A DNA stretch of 64,000 bases from Mesorhizobium sp. B2-7-2 (GCF_006440775.1 NZ_VFTZ01000016.1:1-64000), one strand, 5' to 3'. Positions 53,047 through 61,569 are shown, counted from the first letter of the stretch. The notes: generated by a model from the sequence alone, not told the origin. Translations and numbers: made by a program.

Positions 53047-53071
53047 AACCTTGTGCAACCGGGTTTGTTCC
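53047..53071 (-). promoter_or_regulatory. Sigma-EcfG-type promoter for the hydrolase gene
   Basis: Minus strand GGAAC (53071-53067), 17 bases, GTT (53049-53047), 38 bases before the start. The 53072-53263 interval has no supported gene. Confidence 0.7.
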
Positions 53072-53263
53072 TTGTGGCCGCCGGCCCGGCCCGATCCGAC
53101 GAGGGAACCAACCGTGGCGCCGTCGGATGGTCGATGTTCATCTCGGCGGCCGCGGCATCCCGGATCGGGAAAATCCTGGCGGCGATATCAGAGGTTCCGC
53201 GCAAAATCTTCGTGGACCCAGGTTACGAGGAATTGGCCTATGGGACGGCCCGCGTTCATTCCT

Positions 53264-53578
53264 TTACATAGGCGCCGGGCTGACGGCCGCTCCTGGGCTC
53301 CTGGGCGCCTTGGCGTCCTTGGAATGCTCCGCGACAGTGGGACCGGCCCCTGAGCTCTTTTCCGTCGCCGTGCTTGGCGTCGGCTGTCGCGGCGGATTGC
53401 GGCCCTCAGATTGACGGGTCTTGTCCTCGACCTCGCCCTGCTTTCGGCTGAGGCCCGGATCGACATGGGGTCTTTCATTGCCGGCGGCGTCCTGGGAAAA
53501 TTCGTCGCTCGGATCCGGATCGGTATTGGCGGGATATTTCGTGGCGCCGGTCTCGCGACGGTTCTGGCTGTTCTTCAT
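53264..53578 (-). CDS. Small, probably disordered stress protein
   Basis: A 104-residue hydrophilic protein rich in Pro, Ser, Lys, Glu and Asp (MKNSQNRRETGATKYPANTD; then LSRKQGEVEDKTRQSEGRN). It has almost no hydrophobic residues and no Cys, so it is likely intrinsically disordered, as many desiccation/osmotic stress proteins are. GGAG lies eight bases before the ATG and the stress-type promoter at 53606-53630 is 28 bases upstream. No family is recognised. Confidence 0.65.
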   Translation of the reverse strand: MKNSQNRRETGATKYPANTDPDPSDEFSQDAAGNERPHVDPGLSRKQGEVEDKTRQSEGRNPPRQPTPSTATEKSSGAGPTVAEHSKDAKAPRSPGAAVSPAPM

Positions 53579-53605
53579 GACTCTGTCTCCGGTTGGATGA
53601 AAGAT

Positions 53606-53630
53606 AACACCGGCGCGAGAGCGGCGTTCC
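53606..53630 (-). promoter_or_regulatory. Sigma-EcfG-type promoter for the disordered protein gene
   Basis: Minus strand GGAAC (53630-53626), 17 bases, GTT (53608-53606), 28 bases before the start at 53578. Confidence 0.7.
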
Positions 53631-53740
53631 CAACTGCTGGCCCAACTGCCGGGCAGTCCGTTTCAAGTCCGGTGGAACAAACCTCCAGGCATCCGATTAG
53701 GCGCAGACAGTGCAGTTCAGCCGTGCGAGAGGAGCCAGGC

Positions 53741-53944
53741 ATGGACAGGGAAGAACGCATCAGGCAACGCGCCCATGAGATCTGGGAGCGTGAAGGCCGA
53801 CCGGAGGGCCGTCAGCAGGAACACTGGGATCAAGCCGTCCAGGAGATCGAGTCGGAAGGTTCGGAAGTCGAGCGCGGTCCGGTGGCGCCCGATCCCGCGG
53901 TTGGCGCCGGCTCTGACCCCGCCGCCAACAGGCCAGGCGGCTGA
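53741..53944 (+). CDS. DUF2934 family small protein
   Basis: A 67-residue protein. MDREERIRQRAHEIWEREGR, PEGRQQEHWDQAVQEI is the DUF2934 pattern (xxRAxxIWexeGrPeGrxxxHWxxA), followed by an acidic-proline tail. GGAG is six bases before the ATG. Upstream, GGAAC at 53674-53678 with ATT at 53696-53698 is a near match to the stress promoter (GGAAC-N18-TT form). DUF2934 proteins are small soluble proteins common in rhizobia; role unknown. Confidence 0.8.
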   Translation: MDREERIRQRAHEIWEREGRPEGRQQEHWDQAVQEIESEGSEVERGPVAPDPAVGAGSDPAANRPGG

Positions 53945-53961
53945 AGCACGTCGGCCCGCGG

Positions 53962-54099
53962 ATGCGTCGTATCCTAATTGCGCTCGGCATTCTGGCGATC
54001 GTCCTGGTCGCCGTTTGGGTCTGGGCTGACCAAAACGGCCGGCGCCCGAGCGGTGGCGCCCAGCAGCCCTCGCCGCACGCTATCGACCAGAATGGCTGA
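53962..54099 (+). CDS. Very small single-pass membrane protein
   Basis: A 45-residue protein that I translated from the sequence: MRRILIALGILAIVLVAVWV, then WADQNGRRPSGGAQQPSPH and a short end, stopping at 54097-54099. A signal-anchor plus polar tail mirrors the product at 50200-50412. It lies 17 bases after the DUF2934 gene and is probably read from the same promoter. No strong ribosome site is visible (GCGGATG), which lowers confidence. Confidence 0.5.
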   Translation: MRRILIALGILAIVLVAVWVWADQNGRRPSGGAQQPSPHAIDQNG

Positions 54100-54113
54100 G
54101 AGGACAGCCAGCC

Positions 54114-54716
54114 TCAGCGCGTCGCCGTGTTGCCGGGCTCATGCCGCCTCGCCTTGTCAGGCACCAGCCGGCCCGAGTTGGCGCGCAGGCCTCTGAAGAA
54201 CTCCTCCACATAGGGCAGCAGCTCGAACAGCACGATCACGATCATCACGGCGGCAATGTATATCACCGGCAGTTGCTGTTCTTTCCAGGTTAAATCGAAG
54301 CGAGCCCTTTCCGTTCCGGCGCCGAACAGCGCCAGGAATTGGCCCCAATGCAGCGCCACCACGATGACCAGCCCCATCAGCGGAATCATTTCCAGAAAGC
54401 TGTGCACGTGCTGCTCGACGGGGCTCACCGTGCGAGCCGTGGTCGCATAGCGCACGTCCCATATCGCCGTCGCTTCGTGAACGAAGAAGGTGACGATCAT
54501 CACGGCGATGACCAGGGCGTTCACCTCCAGGAACATTGCCGCAAGCAGCGGGATTCCAACCTCGGCGAACATCAGCAAGTGAATGAGCGATTCCTTCGCA
54601 CCGGTCGTCGATTCGATATGGGTGGCGCGATGGCAGAGCCAGTCGGCAAAGCCCGCAACCAGCCAGACCGGCAGGATGAAGTACATCAGGATGAGGACCA
54701 TGGGATCGGCCAGCAC
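54114..54716 (-). CDS. Multi-pass membrane protein, function unknown
   Basis: A 200-residue protein starting at GTG (GGGAG eight bases upstream). About five membrane segments are predicted (residues ~5-25, 45-62, 63-82, 105-130 and 150-170). Histidines sit near the membrane edge (LCHRATHIES; FFVHEATAIWD; QHVHSFLEM; ALHWGQF), a pattern that could bind metal or haem. The C-terminal tail is basic. No family function is known to me. It lies 11 bases after the small gene at 54728-54919 and shares its promoter. Confidence 0.75.
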   Translation of the reverse strand: MLADPMVLILMYFILPVWLVAGFADWLCHRATHIESTTGAKESLIHLLMFAEVGIPLLAAMFLEVNALVIAVMIVTFFVHEATAIWDVRYATTARTVSPVEQHVHSFLEMIPLMGLVIVVALHWGQFLALFGAGTERARFDLTWKEQQLPVIYIAAVMIVIVLFELLPYVEEFFRGLRANSGRLVPDKARRHEPGNTATR

Positions 54717-54727
54717 GCCGCAACTCC

Positions 54728-54919
54728 CTATCTGCCGCCGTTCGCGTCGCGCCTGAACTTTGCAGCCTCGCGATCGAGCACGCTCGGCTCGTTGGCGTAT
54801 TTCAGGATCAGCGCCAGCGCCGACCCGCTTGGAATTCTCGTTCTTTCCGCAAGGTCGCGGACACAGTCGGCATTCTGGCGCTCACTGTCTTCCCTGGAAG
54901 CTTCGCCGTGCGGCGTCAT
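54728..54919 (-). CDS. Small hypothetical protein, first gene of a stress-type operon
   Basis: A 63-residue charged protein: REDSERQNADCVRDLAERTRI, then SALALILKYANEPSVLDREAAKF. It is mainly helical with one Cys. No strong ribosome site is visible. It is supported by the well-placed stress-type promoter at 54955-54979 and tight linkage to the membrane-protein gene that follows. No known domain. Confidence 0.55.
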   Translation of the reverse strand: MTPHGEASREDSERQNADCVRDLAERTRIPSGSALALILKYANEPSVLDREAAKFRRDANGGR

Positions 54920-54954
54920 GGGTCGTGGTACCCGGCCGACTCCCGCTGGTGTCG

Positions 54955-54979
54955 AACCGCCGGCCGGCGGAATGGTTCC
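54955..54979 (-). promoter_or_regulatory. Sigma-EcfG-type promoter, minus strand of a divergent pair
   Basis: Minus strand GGAAC (54979-54975), 17 bases, GTT (54957-54955), 36 bases before the start at 54919. Its partner on the plus strand is 55011-55035. Confidence 0.7.
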
Positions 54980-55010
54980 ATACCTGTCGGATCCGGCGCA
55001 GCGAACCGCC

Positions 55011-55035
55011 GGAACGGTTCACCCGTCGCCGCGTT
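55011..55035 (+). promoter_or_regulatory. Sigma-EcfG-type promoter for the receiver-sigma2 gene
   Basis: GGAAC (55011-55015), 17 bases, GTT (55033-55035), 110 bases before the GTG start at 55145, leaving a leader of about 100 bases. Confidence 0.7.
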
Positions 55036-55144
55036 CTACCAGTTGGCTTCCCTGCGACCTCATGAATACACGCGCCGGTATCGACGCGGCATGCCCCGTG
55101 ACTGAGGTCTCACCAACGTCAGAATATGAATTAAGGAGCTTCGT

Positions 55145-55747
55145 GTGCGAAACCTCAGGGGACTTCACCTCTTGATCGCGGAGGACGAGTGGCTGCTGGC
55201 CAGCGATCTGGCGACCTTCTTCGCTGGGATGGGCGCTATCATCCTCGGGCCGGCGGCGACAGTGGAGCAGGCCGGGCGACATGCAAAGGCGGCGGACGCA
55301 GCGATTCTGGATGTGAACCTGCATGGCCGCCTCGTCTTCCCGGTCGCGGACGAATTGATGCGGCGCAACGTGCCCTTCGTCTTTTTCAGCGGTTATGACG
55401 AGATCGCCATCCCCGAGCGTTTGCGTTTCGCGAGCAGCCTGAGCAAGTCCTCGAACGGCGCGGTCGTGGTCGATGCGCTGTTCCCGCCGGAACCCTTTGC
55501 GGAGCCAGTGACCGTCGCGCAGCCGGCGCCCGCGGTGGAGGACGTCGTTGCGCTGCTCCCCAAGCTCCGGCTCACCGCGCGTCTGCTGCTGGACGATGCC
55601 GGCGCTTCCGACCGCCTTGTCGAGCACACTTTGGAGCAGGCGCTTGAAGATATCGACAAAAGGCCCGAGGGGTCATCGATCGCCGAATGGCTGAACGCCA
55701 TCATGCGCAAGATAGCGCGGCTGCGCGGAGCTTGCCTGCTGCACTAA
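55145..55747 (+). CDS. Receiver domain + sigma-region-2-like domain (inverted PhyR-like) protein
   Basis: A 200-residue protein starting at GTG (AAGGAG four bases upstream). Residues 1-~115 are a receiver: LLIAEDEWLL (acid pair), AAILDVNLHG (phospho-Asp ~59), PFVFFSGYDE (Ser) and SLSKSS (Lys). Residues ~138-196 resemble sigma-70 region 2 of ECF factors: LLPKLRLTARLLLDDAGASD, then LVEHTLEQALEDID and SIAEWLNAIMRKIARL. No region 4 follows. PhyR has sigma-like then receiver; here the order is reversed and half the sigma part is absent. It could compete for the anti-sigma factor NepR (inference). Stress-type promoter upstream. Confidence 0.7.
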   Translation: MRNLRGLHLLIAEDEWLLASDLATFFAGMGAIILGPAATVEQAGRHAKAADAAILDVNLHGRLVFPVADELMRRNVPFVFFSGYDEIAIPERLRFASSLSKSSNGAVVVDALFPPEPFAEPVTVAQPAPAVEDVVALLPKLRLTARLLLDDAGASDRLVEHTLEQALEDIDKRPEGSSIAEWLNAIMRKIARLRGACLLH

Positions 55748-55799
55748 TCGCAGGCAGCCGAGCCGCCGGCGACCTGCGCTCGCCTGGCGACCAGCATTC

Positions 55800-56231
55800 T
55801 CAATGCGTCAGGCGACTTCTGAGCCAGGCAATGATCCGGTTGCCTTTTACGATCCGACGGACCCGCGCGGCAGCCCAGCTGGCCTGCATCGTCGCGCCGG
55901 CATGGCAGCTGCACACGACATCATGCAATTGCCAATCGGACAATTCGAAAAAGCGCTTCGCCTCGCCGTAGGTGTCGGACTGCAAACCGGCCGCGCGCAG
56001 CAACGGATCATCGAAAGCAACCGCGAGCGGCGATCCGTCCGCCCGCACCTGTTCGCGAACCTCGGGATCGACATATTCAGTGCCCGTCAGCGCGGAGAGA
56101 CACCGAAGCGGATTGCGGTCCAGCAGTTCCGCCCACCGCTCGATCCGCTGCGTTCTCGTGGCAAGGGGGATCAATCCAAGCCGGTCGACGACTGCCACCG
56201 ATTGAAGTTCATATGAGGTCTGATGCTTCAT
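55800..56231 (-). CDS. Hypothetical protein with C-terminal Cys-His pair
   Basis: A 143-residue protein starting at MKHQTSYELQSVAVVDRLGL with GGAG nine bases upstream (a longer frame to 56399 is less likely). Features: RWAELLDRNPLRCLSALTGTEY in the middle and DWQLHDVVCSCHAGATM near the C-terminus with a CxCH cluster that might bind metal. No known domain is recognised. It is convergent with the receiver-sigma2 gene. A full stress-type promoter lies at 56387-56411, implying a leader of about 150 bases. Confidence 0.7.
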   Translation of the reverse strand: MKHQTSYELQSVAVVDRLGLIPLATRTQRIERWAELLDRNPLRCLSALTGTEYVDPEVREQVRADGSPLAVAFDDPLLRAAGLQSDTYGEAKRFFELSDWQLHDVVCSCHAGATMQASWAAARVRRIVKGNRIIAWLRSRLTH

Positions 56232-56386
56232 TGCTGTCTCCTGTGGTTTTGGCGGCGACATCTGTACAGCGGCGCGGCAGACCTGCCGGGCCTGAAGCCC
56301 GCGCTTGCGAGGGACAGGCGCAGACCGATCAGCTGTTGCCCACCGATCTTCGACAAACGCCTGGCGTGGCGTCTGAAGCGAACCCG

Positions 56387-56411
56387 AACTGCCAGTCATC
56401 CCCTATGTTCC
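56387..56411 (-). promoter_or_regulatory. Sigma-EcfG-type promoter, minus strand of a divergent pair
   Basis: Minus strand GGAAC (56411-56407), 17 bases, GTT (56389-56387). It reads toward the gene starting at 56231. Confidence 0.6.
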
Positions 56412-56447
56412 CGCCATCCTTCGCGACGAGCCTGGCCGGCAGCAAAC

Positions 56448-56472
56448 GGAACTTCGTGCAGGTTGCAGGGTT
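56448..56472 (+). promoter_or_regulatory. Sigma-EcfG-type promoter for the cheB-kinase operon
   Basis: GGAAC (56448-56452), 17 bases, GTT (56470-56472), 96 bases before the cheB start. It is back to back with 56387-56411. Confidence 0.65.
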
Positions 56473-56567
56473 AAACATCTGACCTGTCGCTGAACCGCGA
56501 TGATGCCGTCACCCAACGGAACACTTCTTACAGCCCATTACAGCCCAGTTTGGAGGCTCGTAGCGGA

Positions 56568-57623
56568 ATGGCCCGTTCCAAAGGTCTATCCAACCGCCAT
56601 AACATCATCGTCATCGGCGCGTCGGCCGGCGGAATCGAGCCGTTGAAGCAGATCGTCGCCAACCTTCCGGCCGATCTGCCGGCGACCATCTTCGTCGTGT
56701 TGCATATCGGCCAGGTCAGCTGCCTGCCGGAGATCCTGGACCGCGCGGGCACGCTCGAAACGCAGTCGGCAACGAACGGCGAAGAGTTCAGGACCGGCTG
56801 CATCTATGTCGCGCCGCCCGGCTTCCATCTTCTCCTTCACGATGATCACATGATGCTGCGACGCGGCCCGCGCGAGAATCTTGCCCGGCCGGCCATCGAC
56901 CCCTTGTTCCGCTCGGCGGCGCTGAGCTACGGCGCGAGTGTCATCGGGGTTCTGCTGTCGGGCGCGCTTTCCGACGGCACCGCCGGGTTGAGGGCCGTCA
57001 AGTCCGTCGGCGGGCTGGCAGTCGTCCAGCACCCCAAGGACGCGCTGGTGCCGGCGATGATTGAAAGCGCGCTGCGCTATGTCGAGGTCGACCACTGCCT
57101 GCCCGCTGCCGAGCTCGGCCCTTTGCTGGCAAAACTTGCGGTCGAGCCGGCCGGAGAATCCTTTCCTCCCCCGCCGGCAGTTAGATTGGAAGCGGCTATT
57201 GCCGCGCAGGAGCATTCGACGATGCAGGAAGCGGATCGACTTGGCGAATTGTCGGTGTTTACATGCCCGGAATGTCACGGGCCGTTGTGGGAGATCGAAG
57301 ACGGTGACATGCTGCGCTATCGGTGCCATACCGGGCATGCCTTCACCGCCGACGCGGTGATGGAGGTGCAGGCGCAGGAGGCCGACGAGATCCTGTGGAG
57401 CCTGCTTCGCTCGCATCAGCAGCGGGCAGCGTTTGCCAAGCGGATGGCAGAGCGGGAGCGGGTGAAGCTCCGCTCCGGACTCGCCGCCGAAATGGGCAGG
57501 CGGGCGAAGGAATATGAGGCGGATGCCGCTGTGATCGAACGCATCCTCGAAAGCAGGCGGGTTCAGGCAAGGGATAATGGCGAAGTCAGCGCGGAAGGCA
57601 AGTACTCACAAGGCAAGGGTTAG
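56568..57623 (+). CDS. CheB-type methylesterase with C-terminal zinc-ribbon-like domain
   Basis: A 351-residue protein. The methylesterase domain (residues ~12-190) has its Ser in VIGASAGGIEPLKQ, the His in VVLHIGQVS and the Asp in LLSGALSDGTAGLRA. There is no N-terminal receiver. The C-part (~220-350) contains FTCPECHGPLWEIEDGDMLRYRCHTGHAF, a CxxC...CxxxH zinc-ribbon-like element, then a long charged helix. Stand-alone CheB proteins of this kind are found next to CheB-CheR hybrid kinases and not in chemotaxis operons. It overlaps the next gene by 47 bases. Confidence 0.88.
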   Translation: MARSKGLSNRHNIIVIGASAGGIEPLKQIVANLPADLPATIFVVLHIGQVSCLPEILDRAGTLETQSATNGEEFRTGCIYVAPPGFHLLLHDDHMMLRRGPRENLARPAIDPLFRSAALSYGASVIGVLLSGALSDGTAGLRAVKSVGGLAVVQHPKDALVPAMIESALRYVEVDHCLPAAELGPLLAKLAVEPAGESFPPPPAVRLEAAIAAQEHSTMQEADRLGELSVFTCPECHGPLWEIEDGDMLRYRCHTGHAFTADAVMEVQAQEADEILWSLLRSHQQRAAFAKRMAERERVKLRSGLAAEMGRRAKEYEADAAVIERILESRRVQARDNGEVSAEGKYSQGKG

Positions 57624-60600
57624 TTCGCGCGACGACGAAAAACAGCCGGCGTCCTTCCCCATTGTCGGCATCGGCGCATCGGCGGGTGGCATCGCGGCAT
57701 TGCGGAGCTTTTTTCCCGAGGTGCCCGCCGACAGCGGCTTCGCCTATGTCGTCATCCAGCATCTCGACGCCGAGCATGAAAGCGCGCTTGCCAGCATCAT
57801 CCAGCGCTCAACCGCGATCGAAACGCAAACAGTCGCCGAGAGCGTCGAGGTCAAACCCGACAACATCTATGTGATCCCGCCAGGTGTTTCGGTGAGGATT
57901 GAAAAGCGGCACTTTCACTTGGTCAAAATCGCGGCCGCGCGCGACAGACGGGCGCCGATCGACGATTTCTTCATCTCGCTTGCGCAGGAGCAGGCCGAGA
58001 ACGCCGCCGGGATCATTCTTTCCGGAACCGGCAGCGACGGCACTGTCGGCTTGAGGGCCATCAAGGAGCGCGGCGGACTGACGCTTGCGCAAGAGAGCGC
58101 CGAATATGACGGCATGATGCGCAGCGCCGTCCAGAGCGGCCTGGTCGACATGGTGCTGCCCGCGGATGAGATGGCCGGCAAGCTGGTCAGCTATTTCACC
58201 CACGCGAGCCGCACCGAGACCGAGCGGGACCGGCGCAAGCGCGAAGTGACCGAACAGCTTTCCCGCATCGCCGCCCTGCTTCGCTCGCGCACAGGCCATG
58301 ATTTCAGCGGCTATAAGGACAACACCATTTTGCGGCGCATCCAGCGCCGCATGCTGGTGCTGCAGATCGACGATCCCACCGTCTTCTACGAGCGACTACG
58401 CGAGGACCCGCAGCAGGTCGATCTTTTGTTCCAGGACCTGCTGATCGGCGTCACCAGCTTCTTCCGCGACCCGCAGGCTTTCGACGCTCTCGAGCGTGTG
58501 GTCATTCCCCGGCTGTTCGAGAACCGCAAGCCCAGCGAGACGATCAGGGTATGGGTGCCGGGCTGCGCCACCGGCGAGGAAGCCTATTCGATCGCCATGC
58601 TCTTGAAGGAGAACGCGCCGCGCGGCGCCGCCTCGCCCAACTTGCAGATCTTCGCCACCGACATCGACGAGCGCGCGCTGGAAGTAGCGCGCGCCGGCCG
58701 CTACTCGGCGACGATCGCGCCGGACATAACGCCGAAGCGGCTGAAGGAGTTCTTCTCGCGCGAGGACGGCACGTACCGCATTTCCGCCGACCTGCGGGAG
58801 ACCTGCCTGTTTTCGGCGCACAATCTCTTGCGCGATCCGCCCTTTTCCAAGCTCGACCTGATCGCGTGCCGCAACCTTTTGATCTATATGGGCCCGGAAC
58901 TGCAGGAAAAGATCGTCCCGATCTTTCACTACGCATTGCGCAACAACGGCTATCTCCTTCTCGGTTCCTCGGAGAACGTCACGCGCCATCCGCAGCTGTT
59001 CTCGACGGTTGACAAGACAAGCCGCATCTTCCAGAGGCGCAACGGGGCCACCGCACATCGGTTGCCGGAATTCCCGCTCGTTACCGCGGCGAGATCGACG
59101 GATCCAAGTGCGCGCCGGCGGGCAACGGCCGGAACCCTGCAGGAAATCGCAGAGCGTTTGCTCGTCGAGCGCTATTCGCCGGCCTATGTGATCGTGAATG
59201 CCGCCGGCGAGATGATGCACAGCTCAGGCGGCACGGGCAAATATCTGGAGCTCGCTGCCGGCGCCCCCACCCACAACGTCTTTTCCATGGCGCGTCGCGG
59301 GTTGCGCATGGATCTAAGGGCCGCTCTCCACAAGGCCGTAAGCACCGGACAGGTGGCGGTCCAGAACAATATCAGCATCGGTACCAATGGCGGGCGTCAG
59401 ACGATCAGCCTGGCTGTGCAGCCGCTGCCGGGCGATGGTTCTTCCGACCCGCTCTTTATGCTGGTCTTCCGGGATGTCGGCGGGATCAAGCCGGAAGCCG
59501 AGGACGAGGCCGTCCACACAACCGACGATGTCGAAAGCGCCAATGTCAGTCAGCTCGAAAGGGAGCTGAGGGAAACCAAGGAGCGCCTGCAGATTACGAC
59601 GGAGGAGCTCGAATCCTCCAATGAAGAGCTGAAATCCTCGAACGAGGAGCTTTCCTCGATCAACGAGGAGCTGCAGTCGTCCAACGAGGAACTGGAAACC
59701 TCGAAAGAGGAACTCCAGTCGATCAACGAGGAGTTGCACACCGTCAATGCCGAGCTCAGTCTGCGCGTCGACGAGCTCACCCGCGCCAACAACGACATGG
59801 CGAACCTGCTCGAAAGCACGCAGATCGCCACCATCTTCCTCGACCGCGACCTCTGCATCAAGAACTTCACACCGACCGCGCGCGACCTGTTCCGGCTGGT
59901 GGAAAGCGATGTCGGACGACCGCTGGCGCATGTCCGTCCGCGCTTCACGGCCGACGGCTTGCAGGCCGACATGGAACACGTGCTGCAAAGGCTTGGCACG
60001 ATCGAGCGGCAGGTCGAGGGCATGGACAACGGCCAGAGCTATATCATGAGGGTGCTGCCCTACCGGACAGTCGACAATATCATAGCGGGCATTGTCGTCA
60101 CCTTCGTCGACGTCACCCAGATCACGCAGGCCGAGAAAAGGATCGGCGCACTCTCGCATGACCTGCGCAACCGCGTCGAAAGCCTGGGAGCCCTGCTCGA
60201 CCTCGTGCCGATCGGCATCTTCATCGCAGAGGATGGCGCCGGCGTCGAGATCCGCGCCAACCGGCGCGCGGCGGAGCTATTGGGTCGGCCCGCTACCGGC
60301 ACCAAGCCGATATCCGTGCCCGCAATCCTGCCGCTGACGCTCAATGGAACCAAGGTGGGCACCGATGACCAGCCACTGCTCAAGACAATGCGCACCGGCA
60401 GGGCAATTCCCGGCTATGAAGCGAGTATCCAGCATGAAGACGGTACCGCTATCGACGTCATGATGTCGGCCAACCCGCTGTTCGACGAAAAGGGCAAGGT
60501 CCGCGGCGCCATCGCGGCGCTGGTCGACATATCCAGCCACAAGGAGGCCGAGCGCAGCCAGGAAAGGCTGCTGCACGAATTGCAGCACCGCGTGAAGAAT

Positions 60601-61149
60601 ATCCTGGCCACGGTCACCGCGCTGACGTCCCGCATGGTTCGTACATCCAGTTCGATGAGCGATTTTTCCACGTCCTTCCAGCAGCGGCTGCAGGCAATGG
60701 GTCGAACGCACGACGTGCTGTCTTCCTACAACTGGACAGATGCCGATCTCGAGCAGTTGCTGCGGGCAGTCTTGTCGCCTTACAGCAGCAAGGAGCGCCA
60801 GAATATCATCATCCTCGGAAGGCCTTTGCAGCTAGGCGCGAGCGCGGCCGCGACACTCGGCATGGTGTTCTTCGAGCTTGCCAGCAATGCCGCGAAATAC
60901 GGAGCCCTATCGACAGAGGACGGTCGCGTCGAAGTAGCCTGGAACACCGACAAACCGGGCATTCTGTCAATCCGCTGGAGGGAAATCGACGGACCTGTCG
61001 TCGAAGAACCGCCAAGGCGGAATTTCGGAACGAGCTTCATCCAGCAAAGTTTGGAGTACGAGCTGGGAGGGAAGGTCGATCTGAGGTTCGAACGCTCCGG
61101 ACTTGAATGCGACATAGAAATTCCGCTGGCGTCGGGCACAGGTCGCTGA
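57577..61149 (+). CDS. CheB-CheR-PAS-PAS-HWE hybrid sensor kinase
   Basis: A 1190-residue soluble protein. CheB methylesterase ~27-215 (GIGASAGGIAAL; SGTGSDGTVGL); CheR N and methyltransferase ~235-490 (SFFRDPQAF; PGCATGEEAYSIA; FATDIDERALEVA; ACRNLLIYM); a seven-residue-repeat coiled coil ~650-735 (units of SSNEEL/SINEEL); PAS ~745-860 and ~885-1000; HWE/HisKA_2 kinase ~1005-1185 with LLHELQHRVKNILATVTAL (phospho-His) and FFELASNAAKYGAL (N-box). Methyl-group enzymes joined to a kinase suggest adaptation within one sensor. It follows cheB by overlap; a receiver gene follows at 61184. Confidence 0.92.
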   Translation: MAKSARKASTHKARVSSRDDEKQPASFPIVGIGASAGGIAALRSFFPEVPADSGFAYVVIQHLDAEHESALASIIQRSTAIETQTVAESVEVKPDNIYVIPPGVSVRIEKRHFHLVKIAAARDRRAPIDDFFISLAQEQAENAAGIILSGTGSDGTVGLRAIKERGGLTLAQESAEYDGMMRSAVQSGLVDMVLPADEMAGKLVSYFTHASRTETERDRRKREVTEQLSRIAALLRSRTGHDFSGYKDNTILRRIQRRMLVLQIDDPTVFYERLREDPQQVDLLFQDLLIGVTSFFRDPQAFDALERVVIPRLFENRKPSETIRVWVPGCATGEEAYSIAMLLKENAPRGAASPNLQIFATDIDERALEVARAGRYSATIAPDITPKRLKEFFSREDGTYRISADLRETCLFSAHNLLRDPPFSKLDLIACRNLLIYMGPELQEKIVPIFHYALRNNGYLLLGSSENVTRHPQLFSTVDKTSRIFQRRNGATAHRLPEFPLVTAARSTDPSARRRATAGTLQEIAERLLVERYSPAYVIVNAAGEMMHSSGGTGKYLELAAGAPTHNVFSMARRGLRMDLRAALHKAVSTGQVAVQNNISIGTNGGRQTISLAVQPLPGDGSSDPLFMLVFRDVGGIKPEAEDEAVHTTDDVESANVSQLERELRETKERLQITTEELESSNEELKSSNEELSSINEELQSSNEELETSKEELQSINEELHTVNAELSLRVDELTRANNDMANLLESTQIATIFLDRDLCIKNFTPTARDLFRLVESDVGRPLAHVRPRFTADGLQADMEHVLQRLGTIERQVEGMDNGQSYIMRVLPYRTVDNIIAGIVVTFVDVTQITQAEKRIGALSHDLRNRVESLGALLDLVPIGIFIAEDGAGVEIRANRRAAELLGRPATGTKPISVPAILPLTLNGTKVGTDDQPLLKTMRTGRAIPGYEASIQHEDGTAIDVMMSANPLFDEKGKVRGAIAALVDISSHKEAERSQERLLHELQHRVKNILATVTALTSRMVRTSSSMSDFSTSFQQRLQAMGRTHDVLSSYNWTDADLEQLLRAVLSPYSSKERQNIIILGRPLQLGASAAATLGMVFFELASNAAKYGALSTEDGRVEVAWNTDKPGILSIRWREIDGPVVEEPPRRNFGTSFIQQSLEYELGGKVDLRFERSGLECDIEIPLASGTGR

Positions 61150-61183
61150 CATTTGCCGCTGAGCGATGAGGAGTGGACACAAC

Positions 61184-61558
61184 ATGCTCTTGTCCGGCCT
61201 GAATGTCCTCGTGGTCGAGGACGTATTTATGCTTGCGGAGGACCTCACCGACCAGTTGACCCAAGCAGGATGCACAGTGATCGGCCCGGCACCGACGGTC
61301 AGACAGGCGCTTGCACAAATCGAGGGCGTTGCTCTAGACGGAGCCGTGCTGGATGTGAACCTTCGAGGCGAGCAAAGCTTTCCCCTGGCCGAACATCTCA
61401 CGCTCGGCGGTGTCCCTTTCATTTTCCTCACCGGCTACGACAGCGTGACCGTCTTTCCCGACCGGTTTCGCGATAAGCCCAAGCTGTCGAAGCCGGTCGA
61501 TTACAACCTGTTGATCGAAGCGGTGTCGCGGTTCCGCAAGAGCGATGCGCCGGACTGA
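61184..61558 (+). CDS. Single-domain response regulator (FATGUY-like)
   Basis: A 124-residue receiver starting at MLLSGLNVLVVEDVFML (GAGGAG about 11 bases upstream; an earlier in-frame ATG has no site). Acid pair in VVEDVF, phospho-Asp in GAVLDVNLRG (~56), Thr in PFIFLTGYDS and Lys in LSKPVDY. The PFxFxTGYD motif marks stress-type alphaproteobacterial receivers. It begins 34 bases after the hybrid kinase and is its probable phosphoacceptor. Confidence 0.88.
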   Translation: MLLSGLNVLVVEDVFMLAEDLTDQLTQAGCTVIGPAPTVRQALAQIEGVALDGAVLDVNLRGEQSFPLAEHLTLGGVPFIFLTGYDSVTVFPDRFRDKPKLSKPVDYNLLIEAVSRFRKSDAPD

Positions 61559-61569
61559 GAAAGCCTCAT

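Noticed and set aside
59560-59780. Regularly spaced near-identical 21-base units resembling a repeat array or CRISPR
   Set aside because: They are in frame and encode seven-residue coiled-coil repeats (SSNEEL/SINEEL) of the hybrid kinase; no spacers exist.
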